A stretch of 64,000 nt of DNA from Glandiceps talaboti (GCF_964340395.1 NC_135559.1:14018259-14082258); one strand, 5' to 3'. Positions 12,690 to 28,490 are shown, counted from the first letter of the stretch. Notes: generated by a model not told the origin, from the letters alone. Numbers and translations are program-made.

Positions 12690-15600
12690 AACTGCAAATC
12701 AGACAAACTCTGTTTAACTGGTTGTTTTCTATGGATGTACATGAATGGTACCCTGGATGACTTCCTCTTTATCCTTCTTTTATGATTGATGGTAACCAGC
12801 CTGTTTGTTTTCTATTCTTCCATATCGTTTACAATATGTTGGTTGATTTATTTTCTATGTTTGTTTCGCTAATGATGACTTCGACGTGCGTCATTCTATT
12901 TGATGGATACAACTTAATGAGGTACATACTGACATTAAACCACAAAATTGTGTTTTAATATGGGTTGGTTTTAATAAAAGGATATAAAGAGAACTAATCA
13001 TAGTAAACTATGCACAATGTATATACCATTAAGTTGTGGGTTGTCCATTTTGTAAAATGTCGATGGATAGTTCGCAAGATTGACCATTAATAGTCTATGT
13101 TACCCAATCTTAGTTATGTACTGATAGTAAAGTAGGTTTATAAAGCGCCTAATCTCTGAGCTGTGTGGACAGAAAGAAAAATTGCATACTTAGGCAATGC
13201 ATACAAGGGATCAGATTCAATGCAAACGGAGAAGGTTGAAGATAGTGTTTCACGACACTCTTCTTACATACAGCGTGGTAAATTTAATCAAACCCTAAAT
13301 AGGTTTGAAAAGGCAAGTGGTTTAACCACTCCACTAGGCCACCGACAACCCTACCATACATGGAAATATATAAGCATAGCTCATTGAGTGTTTGATTTTA
13401 TTGTGATATTTTGAAAGAAGAGAACCCAAAAGGGTTATCCACAATTTCTTAACAATCAGAAAGATCCAGAGATCGTCAGTACAAGATTTCCCTACCAGCA
13501 AATTTTAACCATAATTTCACTGACTACAAACATGTTCATTTAAGTCATTAGCAATGTTTTATTCCCAAGCATGCATGAGCGAAAAGAAGTCTCCCTGCGT
13601 ATATGCGTACAATAAGCCTAATATTCAGCGGCATAAAAGTTGGTGGATCAGTAGATATTTCCCAACAAACTAATATCTGTGGTAAGCTGGTAAGCAGTAT
13701 ACAAAGATCTGCTAATTTGCAATATTATTTTTTTTAAACAAACAACAAGAGCAAGTCATCCAACAAAAACAATGAAAAGCAACTAGGTATAGCACATAAT
13801 GCGTCAGAAGTTAAAGCAGGCGTTTCTTTAATTTGGATCATTCTCAAAAGTCACAGGCTCAAAAGAGAAGTTACTATAGTTACATATAATATCAATCATC
13901 TCCTTAGACATGCCATAATTTATTTCAATACTTTACGCACCCTTTCTTATAACATAGTTCTCTGTTTTGAAAGCTTTGTTAATAGACCTCTGATTGAGTG
14001 TATTTCATCACTGCAGGTAACATCCATCGTAAATGTGGGATAGTGAGAGTTTTCAATTATATACAGGGTAGCCTTTTAGAAAAACAATCATAGGCATTCG
14101 ACAAAATTGAACCAAAAGATGTGTGATAAGTGCTTACGATTGTTACGCAAAGGGAGGACGATATTTAGATATAAAAGCTGAATCTAAAGGAAATGGAAGA
14201 ATAATGCGACAACAGTACAACCGAAAATACATAGTGCCGGTATACAACAAAACCAAAAGATGTTTGAGATTAGCAGAAATGAAAAAGACTTTCTTTATTG
14301 AAGATAATGAGTATGTTTTTTTTGCCCGGTCCAATTTATACACGGTATATTCAATTTTGTCTTCTGATGAATTCCACTCTGCTAAGGATAATTAGTCCCG
14401 TCCAATTTATATGTATCTTGTCAAGTATTTACATGAAGAAACGATTAAAGTACAGTGTAGTATAGAATTCACGGCAAGCACACAATTTTCTTTTTTACTG
14501 ATTTGGTTACTTGCGGTTTCGTTCTTGTCTACTTATATTAAAGCAATCGTCTTCGTACGAAAATGTTTACCTACTTCTGTGTGTTTTGATACTTTCAAAT
14601 TGAGATAAGGTAATTACAAAAATGATTTATCGGATATGTTTTGGCGAGTGCAGCTTTGGAAAATGCGAACTTGGAAAAGTTCTGCTTCTATGATTATACA
14701 GACCCACTGCTTATAACACTAATGCACTTTTTTGTTATTTTATTACCCGTGTCTCAAATGTTAAACCCGGAATTTATCACCAGACGTCTACTAGTTTCAA
14801 AATAGAAGAGAAGTTGTAGGCAGCTATTGCAAGAACTTGCTTTCATTGTAGACAATTATTTTAAAATTTCGTATTGTTTTCGTGCATTACTCTGTTTCTT
14901 CGTTTTTTGAAATGTTACAATTCCATATATGTAATTGTTGTTGGTTTCGGTATGTTTTTAAAAATGTTTGCATAGTTTCCTGTCGAACAGCAGTCGGAAG
15001 GATGGTTCAACGAAATAAAATAAAGTGAATTGATAAAAGAGAGTGACCTTAGTGATCGCGGCCAACAGACACCCTTGCAAAGAGTTGTACACACTTTTTT
15101 TTCTGACAGTGTAAGAATGTGAAGGTGTTTTTTGTACGATTATGATATTTTTTTGAAACATGAAAGGAAGTAATAAAACAATTTATCAATAATATTGGAT
15201 ACATAAAACAAATGTTGTAAATCAGGTCATTCTTACTTGAAGTATCAGGATTATGGTATTCGTTGCCAGACTGTCCCCATATATCGAAAACAACGCTACT
15301 TGCCCTTAACATTAGGGAGTATTCTTTTGCAACGTAAGAGCATGTGAGCTAGAAGTAATGCATTTTTTGTTCATTATTTTTCAGAGTTTTCGTTTCAAAA
15401 GTTATCAAGCTCTAATAGATGGTGTGAAGTAGAATATACATTTCAATTGGTGAATTCTTCATCTAATCATTTACTCATTTACCAATATCGACAACAAATC
15501 TACGGCAAATTACTGTCATTTCACACTCATAAAATACAACTGACAAAACGTCAAACATTATCAACAAAGGGTTGATTTCAAATGCGTGACTGGAAATTTA

Positions 15601-18600
15601 AATGTCACAAATGGCTGATAATGTACTTTATTATATACTCAGAACAAAATTATGTTCAGAAAATATGACTTTACTAAAAACATGATTTTTTTAATAGTCT
15701 AAAGCTATCCTTATTCTGGCTAATTTCATTGAATATCATATCAAACCTTTGAAAGGAAAGAAGCTTAATTTCCGTTAGTTTACTCTAAAAGTAATCAATT
15801 GTGCTCCTACGATTCGGGGCTTCGTAAAGTTAAGGCAAGGTGTATAGCTGTTCAAATAATCGGTTTATAAAGACAACACAAAGAAAAATTGACAATATTT
15901 TAAATTCATCCTTCTGGTTTCTCTCTAGTACTGATGAATAAAATGATATACCTGGTTTTTTGACATCTGTTAACACATATAGCTAGATTCCATAGAAGTA
16001 GATAAAATGTGTGCTATTCTGAAAAATATGGTCTCACGTAAAAGTATTTCGCCTAGGTGGCACGACACACAATATATTTAGGTATTTTCCCTTTAAATAT
16101 GGAAATAACATTGATTTTAGATGTTCGTTAGTGTCATAAACTACAGTATGCGTAGTTCATAGTCAGTTCCTTTTATTTGCAAATAAACTAGGTAAGAACG
16201 TCTAGTTCTTTTTATTTGCAAATAGTGACGAAACCTAACACTATGTAACACATTTCAAAGGCCGAATACGATGGACGCCTATTCACCTTGAGGTGAAAAA
16301 GTGATACTTTTTGTTCAAGTCGGGTGTTAGATATTCGAATATTACTAATTTGCTTCCAGAATACTGAATTACATATTCAAATTTATAATGAAGACATCAG
16401 GGAAGACCAGAGAACGGCTTATCATGACTTAAGTACTACAAAAACCAGGTTAATGATCGACCATCCTTTGACCAGAATTTTCTCAATGTAAAACTGTCAT
16501 TTTTACTCTCGAGAGCTGTCTAGTTCTCTTTTAATTGCTCATTAGGGAAATTTGTCAAGTGCCATTCCGTCTACTGGAAATCGATCAATCGTTTGAGCCC
16601 AATCAGTGGGTAAGCAAATGATCGTACAAGACGAGAATGTTGATACACATAGCTAGGAACATGGTATACAATAACTGTGGTCTATTATTTAATCAATATG
16701 GTACGAAAAAGATGTCCTCGTTGGATGTAGTCATCTTGATGTAGCAGCATAGTACTATTGAAATGTCACGTGAAGTGAATATTATATACTACTACGGAAA
16801 TTAGGTTACTGCCAAAACAAATTTCAGATTTTCACAAACTAGAACTACTGTTGCAACATGTTAAGATGGCCTAGCATGGGGTATTCATGGAATTGCACTA
16901 AAATAAGGGTAGCGTCTGTGATAGCAAGTTTACCTCATGATCAAGTGGTTACCCATTCAATGTTTATGCTATAATCTTAAATAATCTAGAACGATTATAT
17001 CCCCATAGGTAAGCTACCGCTATTCATCTTTTGTATAATCTACTGCTTGTACTAAAGCTAGTTTTAGTTTGTATCTTTACATAGGCCTTGATTTCTGTTT
17101 TATGTTTTATGGCTTCCACAACAATTGTTCTTATGAGTTTTGCATTAATCAAGATACGGACAATTATAGCACGCATGCATATTACTTTATAGCTGTAGAA
17201 CAAATTAACACCAATGAGACACATCCAAAGATAGACTTGACAAAAGAAAATGAATAATTTTTAAGGGTGTGTGTGTGTTCTCTCACAAAAAAGAGATGTG
17301 TTCATGCTGACTCTCTTACCCAAAATTCTAGCTTGTGTAAACACTATATATACCATATAAACAGTATACGTTATTCTTGACGACATTTTCTGTCTTTTAC
17401 ATTTGTGACAGACTGATAACCAAGCCACAACAACGATAATATTAAAAGAAAACTACAATTTGAATATCTGAACATATCGGACATTTAGTTCGTCCACTGC
17501 AGTTGCCTTGCCCCACATTTGCAATGTCCGAGTAGTAACAAGTTGCGAATTAACAAAACACAGAATGTGTGATGCCGATAACGTTTGTCTGATTTTGATA
17601 AGAATACTTTGGGTCATAAATTCAACGCTGCTAGGGCAACGCAGTGAAAACTGTGAATGTCAAGGATATGACTAAGCTTAAAAAATATTCAGATAAAAAG
17701 AGCAAATATGAAGATTTTTGAATGTTGAATTGGAGTAATTAAGGAAAGGAGACTGGGTATAGAGCACAGAGATAAAATATTAATGGTTACCTCATTAAAA
17801 GTCAATTTTTTCAGATTTAATTTTTAGTCAATTGATAAATGTCATAGTTCACCAAAATATGGTTTTCTGCATGAGGGAATTTGAATACCCTATCAAAAAG
17901 CCTCATTAAAATTGCAATTGGAAAGTGAAATATTTCCGAAAATAGCATTTTACATAAATTTATTAATCACATTTAGTGTGTGGAAACCATGAAAAGTGTA
18001 CTAGTAGTTCAGCCAGGTAAATATCACTCTCATAAATATTATTGTATTCCCGGGATTGTGAGTTTATTCAAAATGCTTTCCTTTTTCGATGTTTGCATTT
18101 ATTAGTATACTCAGTATACTATTCAATGTTAGAGATAATTTTAGTCTTTTGTTTTGACATTTTGGGTTTTTGTGACATTGAACTAGTACTCTAAAATAAT
18201 AAATAGGAGCGATGTTTATTATTTACTGCTCTTTAGCTACAGCAGTGCTTCGCAGATTACTGTTCACTCTCTCTGAATACCACATGTTAAGATAGCAAGG
18301 TTGAATGAATACATTGAATGTACAGTACAGTTTCTTGTGACGTTTTGTCTGAAATGAAATATACTAACATGCGACTTTGCAGACATTGGCGCCCGCGTGT
18401 CTGCTTATTGTGTATCTTATTGGGTTCTGCGTGATTGTATCAAACAGAAAACGAGTGAACAGTACTCTGCAACGAGTTGTACAATTCTTCGATGTTTTCC
18501 GAAAATATTGAAAAATACACCAAATCTTCATATGAAATAGTCCAAGCTTTCAAATTAGCTGAATTACGTGACTTGTGTACAAATAGTCGGTGGAACCGTT

Positions 18601-18821
18601 GGTGACTGGCTGGGTGACTGCATGTAACTAGTCGTGAACGGAGGAAGGCAGCGTGAATTACTAATTTGGTTATTAGACTGCAATATCGTGAGACGTGGAT
18701 AGGATTTAATTAGTAACTCATGGTATATTATATGACTCAGTATTAAGTGCAAATGAATCGAAAAACAACAAAAAACCTCATATGTAAAATATAAGAATTC
18801 CAGGTAGTGATTCAGCCTTTA
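12690..18821. other. Intergenic, no feature recognised
   Basis: AT-rich sequence. Short open frames (for example 14123-14395) have no recognisable domain, and I see no supported exon or mobile element. Confidence 0.5.
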
Positions 18822-19146
18822 ACTTAGGCGTAAAAAAATAGGTGGGGTAGGTAGATTTTTTATTTCATTTTATTATATTATTTTTTCATGTGCGAGTGTC
18901 TAGTTCAGGTTTTCCATTGTTTTCCAAATTGTCTCTGTGTGTTTATTTCTTCTTATCAGATGTACAGCCATTGGAAGAATAATTTTATATTGTCTTATGA
19001 AGTTGATGTCAATTTCCGCATCCACTATTTCTTGCGAGACTTCGTTATCTTATTATTATTTTTCTCGAATACGTAAAAAAAAGTTTAGGGTCGGCGTGAA
19101 AAACTAAATGGGGTCGGGTAACCGGAACCAAACAACTTCTTTATTT
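18822..19146 (+). repeat. Probable dispersed element
   Basis: The left part (GGCGTAAAAAAATAGGTGGG) matches 50292-50362. The right part (GTTTAGGGTCGGCGTGAAAA, then GGGTCGGGTAACCGGAACC) looks like a repeat end abutting a (TA)n array. Family not known. Confidence 0.45.
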
Positions 19147-19147
19147 G

Positions 19148-19272
<125 letters not shown>

Positions 19273-19344
19273 CCGTTAGTGAACACACATAAGTTATGTA
19301 CATAAAGCAGAATGTATAGCTAACGAATACTATTAAACCACACT

Positions 19345-19388
19345 ATTACACCCGATGATCCTTCTGGTGAAACGGTCCGTAGTGTAAT
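19345..19388 (+). ncRNA. Hammerhead-ribozyme-like fold, copy 1 (core changed)
   Basis: Stem I ATTACAC (19345-19351) pairs perfectly with GTGTAAT (19382-19388). Core CCGATGA (19352-19358) differs from CUGAUGA by one base. Stem II CC/GG with loop TTCT and a U-U at its base. GAAA at 19369-19372. Stem III is minimal (A-U, C-G, G-C, loop GTC), followed by the GTA cleavage triplet ending at 19381. The layout is that of Penelope-type hammerheads. The U4-to-C change probably weakens activity. Confidence 0.65.
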
Positions 19389-19423
19389 TCCACAATGTAA
19401 TATCAGACTCGTCTTCTTTCATT

Positions 19424-22676
<3,253 letters not shown>

Positions 22677-22824
22677 AATTATTGAGCATTTTGATGAAAG
22701 GGAGGTTATTAGCTGATCTTTTATCCTGTATTAAAAGGGTGTTTATAAAGTATTGCTGCTTGAAGATGTCGATTCGAAGGGTTCAATGCATTCTCATTTA
22801 CTGAAATCTTTTGTATTTCAACAG

Positions 22825-23007
22825 ACCCACAGCTGCAAGAAAGACTGCGAAGGTCAACCTGCTCTCCTGGATGGACGGATGTAGCAGGAGTATGTACAAT
22901 GAATATTGACATACCACTAAACTGGTTGGATGCACACTTGGATTGCATTCACAGAGGTGGATATTTGAGTACGAAAGACAACATTGCGACACCACTAGGT
23001 GTCACTG
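22825..23007 (+). CDS. Gene A exon 1: N-terminal half of outer CTLD
   Basis: The acceptor is TTTCAACAG and the donor GTGAGT; phase 1 at both ends. The product contains CSPGW, GVCTM, then WLDAHLDC and GGYLST, which is the usual first half of a long-form CTLD: the N-terminal hairpin cysteine pair plus the first cysteine of the long disulfide. It ends before the WIG motif that opens the second half of a CTLD. The next exon starts a fresh CTLD instead, and the matching second half appears only in exon 4. An alternative in-frame acceptor 8 nt downstream cannot be excluded. The intron that follows (23008-25284) holds a possible dead CTLD exon, a fold-back MITE and a (TA)/(GT) tract. Confidence 0.82.
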
Positions 23008-23091
23008 GTGAGTCTGATACGACACTGGTAATCCAGCCTTCGGTGTACTGAGGTAGACACAAACTAAATATTTTGTTCTTCAATGTGGTAG

Positions 23092-23135
23092 ATTGCACAA
23101 GCGGGTGGAGCGGTTCCTCTGTTGTGTGGTTCTAA
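23092..23135 (+). pseudogene. Possible dead CTLD first-half exon
   Basis: After an acceptor-like GTGGTAG, in phase 1, the reading CTSGWSGSSVVWF resembles the opening of exon 1 (CSPGWTDVAGVCTM) but then meets a TAA. It may be the remains of a duplicated first-half CTLD exon. It is short and could be chance. Confidence 0.22.
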
Positions 23136-23614
23136 TCACCATGTGATCAACATGTAAACATTGGAAGTCCCAAAACAGCACTGCAAGTTCATGTAACTTT
23201 AAATAAAATAGTTTTCAGAGACGCCTCCCTACTGAGACTGTAATTAAACCAACGTCTATTCAATAGCTTATCACTATTGTATCAACATGTTGCAAGAATA
23301 GTTTTAGTTTGTGTCTATCTTAGAAAACGGTAGCAAAGTAATATGAGAATGTATCTTTGGGAAATGTGCTTTTTAAAATTCTTTTCTGTTTTCAAATTTA
23401 TAGATAAAAAACCTAAAAGGTGACAGAATATTATTCCAAAAAAATATTTGATCCATCGTACTTCGCCAATTACATATTCTTTAGATGTGACACAGAAACA
23501 GCGTACACTGCAGGGAAAGCAGAAAATGTACATTTGATAATAAAAAAAACGTCTTAGAATTTTATACAACTTCATTTCCAATTGATAACAAAGGTTTTAT
23601 TAACATATAGTACC

Positions 23615-23985
23615 TTTAAAGTTGAAGTGGGCATATGGATGAGGATTGGGTATATATTCTGGGTTTTTAATTTATAAAACAATTTTATCATGGCTTCCTA
23701 TTTGAACAATCAATTTGAAACATATACCAATCCCTTGTTTGTAATTCAATAAATTGCAAAAGACTGATAAATGTGTAAACTGTTTGTTGTTGTACGTGCA
23801 ATGACACCCTTTCTTTTACACATGTGTTAGCTTTTTGCAATGTATTGAGTTACAAACACAGACTTGGTCTATGTTGCTTCACATTCATTTGATTTTTCAA
23901 GTAGGATGCCATGATAAAATTGTGTTATAAATCCAAAATCAAAAACCGAATGCCCAATCCTCATCCATATGGCCACTTTAACATC
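23615..23985. mobile_element. Palindromic MITE-like element, copy 1
   Basis: Almost the whole 370 bp folds back on itself. The left end (GGGCATATGGATGAGGATTG) is matched in inverse orientation by the right end (CAATCCTCATCCATATGGCC). The inner arms also pair: TTGTTTGTAATTCAATAAAT against the inverse of CAATGTATTGAGTTACAAAC. No coding capacity. It lies in the first intron found for gene A. A related copy sits at 58829-59085. Confidence 0.75.
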
Positions 23986-24470
23986 AGTATATAGAAACTG
24001 AAATTGCGACTGAAATGCAAAGCACTTTAGCTATATCTTTCGTGACAAGTGGAGGTCACGAGGTCATGATCAATCATCATTATACGGATTCCATTATAGT
24101 AGTGTATAAGTTTAGAACAAATCTCTTTAAGACAACAGGCTTTGAAAAGCTTATATGTCACTGGGGTCAAAATTTGATTTATGAGTCGGATCAGGTGATG
24201 TATAAAAAATCAATCCACTTAATGGCTATGATCCGGTATGGATTAAATTAAGCTTACATTACATTAAGCCATGGGAATCTATTTACTAAGTGTAACAGAG
24301 CAAACACTTGCACACCCGTAGGTGATTATATGTGTGATAGGTACTTCCCATGACGTCATAACTGAAACGGATGCAATATGGTACCTTCAAAACACATAAC
24401 TATCACTGACTGTTCAAATTTACAATGATTATTTATAAACGTTCACGCTTGGTTTACACTTATATACTTA

Positions 24471-24532
24471 TATATTTTTTTATATATACACATATATATA
24501 TTATATATATATATATGCGTGTGTGTGTGTGT
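24471..24532. repeat. (TA)n/(GT)n microsatellite
   Basis: Interrupted TA and GT dinucleotide run inside the intron after exon 1. Confidence 0.8.
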
Positions 24533-25284
24533 GAATCACACTTTAAAGGGGCACAAGATGAGTTTATATGTTTTAGGGCGAGATTATATACTGTGTATTA
24601 AAATCACTCGTAGTATTCTAGGTACTGGAACTCAAACTGGATGTGAAGATATAACATAGAAACGATCCGATAACATAATTTTTGATATCTATCAAATATG
24701 TTGAGGAATGTCTACTAAACAATCAACTGTTCTGACAAAAGCAGAAGGCAATTGTAATGTGATAGAAAGAACCATGCATTGATATTAATATTGTGCTATA
24801 ATAGTATTATCGAGGCAAATGATGTAAATTATTCGATAAAGTTAGTCATTCCACATCTAGGAATAGCTTTAAAACATTACTTCCTTGAACATCACGTTCT
24901 GTTGTCTGCTTAGGAATGACTGAATTACTATCTTTTTCTGGTTGAAACCTAATTTCCGTCTCAAAATCAGTTTTTCCATATTTGCATGTTGTTGTCCAAT
25001 ACATAACAAATAGATGTACGAAACGTCAATTTCACCTTCTATTTGACCATCAACAATCACACCATAATATTAGGGCTTCATTTCTGGTAGACAGAAGAAT
25101 TTGAATATTGTAATTTCTTCTAGAGGCATTGGTGCACATGTAGTACATTATACATAATTTTAATTTATTAAAAAATAAATCTGAGTTCGTGTGCTTTATT
25201 CCAAAACATTTACTTAATGATTAAATGAAATACAATCTGAACAATATAAATAATCCATACATAAACATGTCATTTATTTTACAG

Positions 25285-25474
25285 AATGTCCATTTGACAG
25301 TAGTCCAAATGCTAACATGACGTCATGTTATGAAGTGACCAATATAATGGGTAGTCTTCAAATGGCGCGAGACTACTGCCAATCAAAAGGTGGCGATGTA
25401 CCGGATGTTTCCAGCGAGCAAGAAATTCAGGCTATATTGGAAGAAGTGACAATAGAGGGGATACCCTTGCCGAA
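25285..25474 (+). CDS. Gene A exon 2: N-terminal half of inner CTLD
   Basis: Acceptor TTTTACAG, donor GTAAGT; enters in phase 1, leaves in phase 2. Reads ECPFDSS, SCYEV, then MARDYCQSKGGDVPDVSSEQE, the first half of a complete long-form CTLD. Exon 3 supplies the second half. Confidence 0.9.
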
Positions 25475-26331
25475 GTAAGTTTAGGTTTCTTCACTTTGTA
25501 CTTAAGCTCAGTGAGGTTTCATTGAATGAGAACCAACCATATTTGTTGAATTCTCATAAAATATATTACTGACGTCTACGAACACTTAAGTCTAATTTGC
25601 GATATAATGATCGTTTTAGATACTATTAGTATTAGATATCAGCATGAACGTACTACTTGTTTGCGTGTCTGTGAAGCGACACAGAAATAAGTGTACAGAG
25701 ACGTAATTTCTGTTTGTCGTATGACGTTTCGTTACATCGCTGCTTTTTTACCTACTCCATGGACTTCTCTTTTGTCAACATAAAGAACCAATTAAAAGAT
25801 TCAATTCTTATATTGTTGATGTTACTTTGTTCGAAGAGACTTCGCTCATCTGTAGTTAAAATCAAGAATAAGAAAGAGAAAGGTCACCATACACTTATTT
25901 GAAATAGATAAGAAGATGATCTAATAAAATACCTATATTGAGTTTCAACAAGCCACCAAACATGATGTTAACTAGATTGGAAAATGATGGCTTGACGATT
26001 TAGTTTAAATCAAGGTGGTGAACAATCAAATTCTTGTATTATTTGTAAAAGGATCGAGAATAAGCTTACATTGGGTGTAGTTTAGGATGATTCGTGCTAC
26101 CTTTTGATTTTCAAAAAGGAATCCTTAATCTAAATATATATTTACCCCCCTGTCAATGATGTCCGGGTTTTTTTTTGGTGTCTTATGTTTAGAATGTTTA
26201 TGTAATCTTAGCCTTCATTTGAAATTTAAGTACAGGCCATTGTATAAAGAATAGTGTAAGGTTGCAATGGCCATTTGATTTTGTATTTTTTTAAAACGTT
26301 GTGTAAGGATTTCTTTCTTGTGTCTTCTTAG

Positions 26332-26576
26332 CGTATGGTTTGAAGGTTTTTGGATCGGACAGAACAAAGCAGGAGGTTCCTGGGAGTATCTCCTAGATAC
26401 AAGTACCCCGGCTTATGTTGATTGGGCCCCGGGACAACCAAGTGGTGACGTATACAATGACTGTGCAGTGCTCCTTTATGATGACGTCACCGCTCCTGTT
26501 GGAAATTATGGGAAAATGTACATTGCAAATTGTGAGAAAACAGTTCATAGGACAATGTGTAAATATAAAGCCGGAG
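26332..26576 (+). CDS. Gene A exon 3: C-terminal half of inner CTLD
   Basis: Acceptor CTTCTTAG, donor GTAAGA; phase 2 to phase 1. It has WIGQN, then VDWAPGQPSG, NDCAVL, YIANC and MCKY, the second-half cysteines and WIG core of a CTLD. The calcium/sugar motif usually written EPN or QPD reads QPS, and the usual WND reads YIAN, so classical calcium-dependent sugar binding is unlikely. Gene B's matching exon is also 245 nt. Confidence 0.92.
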
Positions 26577-27388
26577 GTAAGAGAAGTAGCTTATCAATTC
26601 TCCTTCCCCTTGAAGTTTTAACGAGTGTAAACGAGTTGCTCGTGCTTAGAATATGAAATTGGTACAAGCTAATTATTTTAAAGTGACCACTTATTCGCAA
26701 ATTCTATTTTATCGGACAAAGTGAAATGAAACATCAGGCTATCCAGACATGAATGAAACAGACAAGTGAGAACGTGTCAACTGAGACAGAAGGTTGTCAA
26801 ATTTGACATAAATACTACATTTTCTTCGTGCCTCGAATACCGTATCATAATTAGCAGATTCCCCCAACTCATTCTCAGTCTGGCAATATACTACATGTAA
26901 GATATGTTTATGACACGCATAGAAAGTGATACAATGTCAGTGACGTTGTTGTCTAGCTAGTCAATAAAATGTAGCAATGTGCGATAAAATGTAACAATTT
27001 TAGTAATGCTTTATTATTACCTTACCTCATCCTATTGAAAGCATTGTAGAGTCTGGCAAAATGTAACATATAAATTAAAGCATACATTATGTAGCTACAG
27101 AAGAGATCACGTGATCTGTGTTAATTTACAAGTGTCACAAGAAGAAGTTTATCGTCTGAATTGACAAAGACAAAATAATTTCTTAAGCCTTTGTTTAATA
27201 ATAATATGACAGGCGACAAATTGTAGCAATGTTAATACTGCTTTGAATTTTGTCAAGGAAGAAATGAAATGTAGCCATTTTTAGATTTTTATCGCGTTGG
27301 AAGATGAAATAATTTTATCTGTAATAAAGAATTTTTTATGATATTGACGGTACCAAATCTTACCGACTGTTTCATTCTTCATGAATAG

Positions 27389-27637
27389 CTTGGATTGGAG
27401 CTGCTTGGGACGATACTGAGCTTGGTGTAAGGTTTCTAGACGGTGGAGTATTGTCGTCAGTATTCTCTAATGGTTCGTTGCCAACAAATAAATGTATCCT
27501 TGAACGAGGTGACGGAAGTGTCGATGCCTCGTATTGCGATTCGCTGCATCCGTATGTCTGTAGAGAAGGTACTTTAGCCTCGATTTCAAACACATTACTG
27601 GACTCAATTGTGCCACGTATTGCCACACCAGATGTAG
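27389..27637 (+). CDS. Gene A exon 4: C-terminal half of outer CTLD
   Basis: Acceptor CATGAATAG, donor GTAAGT; phase 1 at both ends. Starts AWIGAAWDD and continues to NKCILERGDG, SYCDSLHPYVCRE, a CTLD second half with cysteines 2, 3 and 4 but no first half immediately before it. Joined to exon 1 it would complete a canonical long-form CTLD. About 19 residues of spacer follow. It lacks EPN/QPD and WND motifs. Gene B's equivalent (62156-62398) is 67-70% alike by eye. Confidence 0.9.
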
Positions 27638-27895
27638 GTAAGTCTGAGGAGAATGAATAGCCAATGTATCAGGAAAGTGTTTCTTTTTTCATACTTTGGG
27701 ATTTTCTTTGTGTTGATTTTTTAAAAATAGAAATACATAATTCAGGACATAGATATATAACCAAAGCCCAACTACAGTTTAAGAATAGAATTGTTTAAAA
27801 CCCTGACTCAGAGTTAACAAAACAACAGTAGAAATGAATGTCTTGTTTTGTCTATGTATCGTCTACCTCCGAAATATCTTTTACTGAATAATGTC

Positions 27896-28185
27896 TTTAA
27901 AGGTGGATAGTTTAGGCGTAATATCATTATTTTGGATAATTTAGGATTGACGTCATAATACTCCGGTATTGTAAGGTTGGCGTCATACAGTGTTGGTAGT
28001 CTACAGTAGTCTATGATTGATGTCATAATATTTGGGTAGTCTATCATGGTAATCTCGTATTGACGTCATAATATTTGAGTAATCTAGGATTGAAGTCATA
28101 ATATTTGTAAGGTCTAGGGTAGTCTAATTTGACGTCATAATATTTTGGCCGTCTACGGTAGCATATGATTGACACCATACAATTT
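27896..28185. repeat. Intronic minisatellite carrying repeated TGACGTCA
   Basis: About six diverged copies of a 40-50 bp unit resembling TAGTCTAGGATTGACGTCAT. Three copies hold the perfect palindrome TGACGTCA (27948-27955, 28061-28068, 28130-28137), the cAMP-response-element consensus; the others differ by one or two bases. It fills most of the intron after exon 4. Confidence 0.8.
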
Positions 28186-28256
28186 GGATTGTTAGAGGCA
28201 TGTGTATACATGAATATTCGTTTTACTAACATAAGTAAACATTCATTATATTTCAG

Positions 28257-28455
28257 CCTGTCCTGTAGTTGGCTCACCAAGTGACAGCTTCTATAACGAA
28301 CAAACCAATGCATGTTACTGGTTGACTACGACACAGGATAATTGGAATTCGGCGAATTCAGAGTGCAAGTCGTTGCTAAATTCTTCACTGGCTGTAATAA
28401 CAAGTATAGAAGAAGGAAACTTTGTCTACAAAAAGATTTTGGAAAAAGACCAAAG
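28257..28455 (+). CDS. Gene A exon 5: N-terminal half of third CTLD
   Basis: Acceptor ATATTTCAG, donor GTAGGT; phase 1 to 2. Reads ACPVVGSPSDSFYNEQ, CYWLTT, NSECKS and SLAVITSIEEGNFV, a typical CTLD first half. Gene B's exon is the same length (199 nt). Confidence 0.92.
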
Positions 28456-28487
28456 GTAGGTCATTGTTGAATTGTCTTCAGTTGGCT

Positions 28488-28490
<3 letters not shown>

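Noticed and set aside
14123-14395. A 90-residue open frame as a small gene
   Set aside because: No domain, no splice or homologous support, and an opposing frame of similar length on the other strand.
26577-27388. A first-half CTLD exon between exons 3 and 4 of gene A
   Set aside because: I looked for a cysteine-bearing open stretch after an acceptor in phase 1 and saw none; this absence is part of the nested-domain argument.
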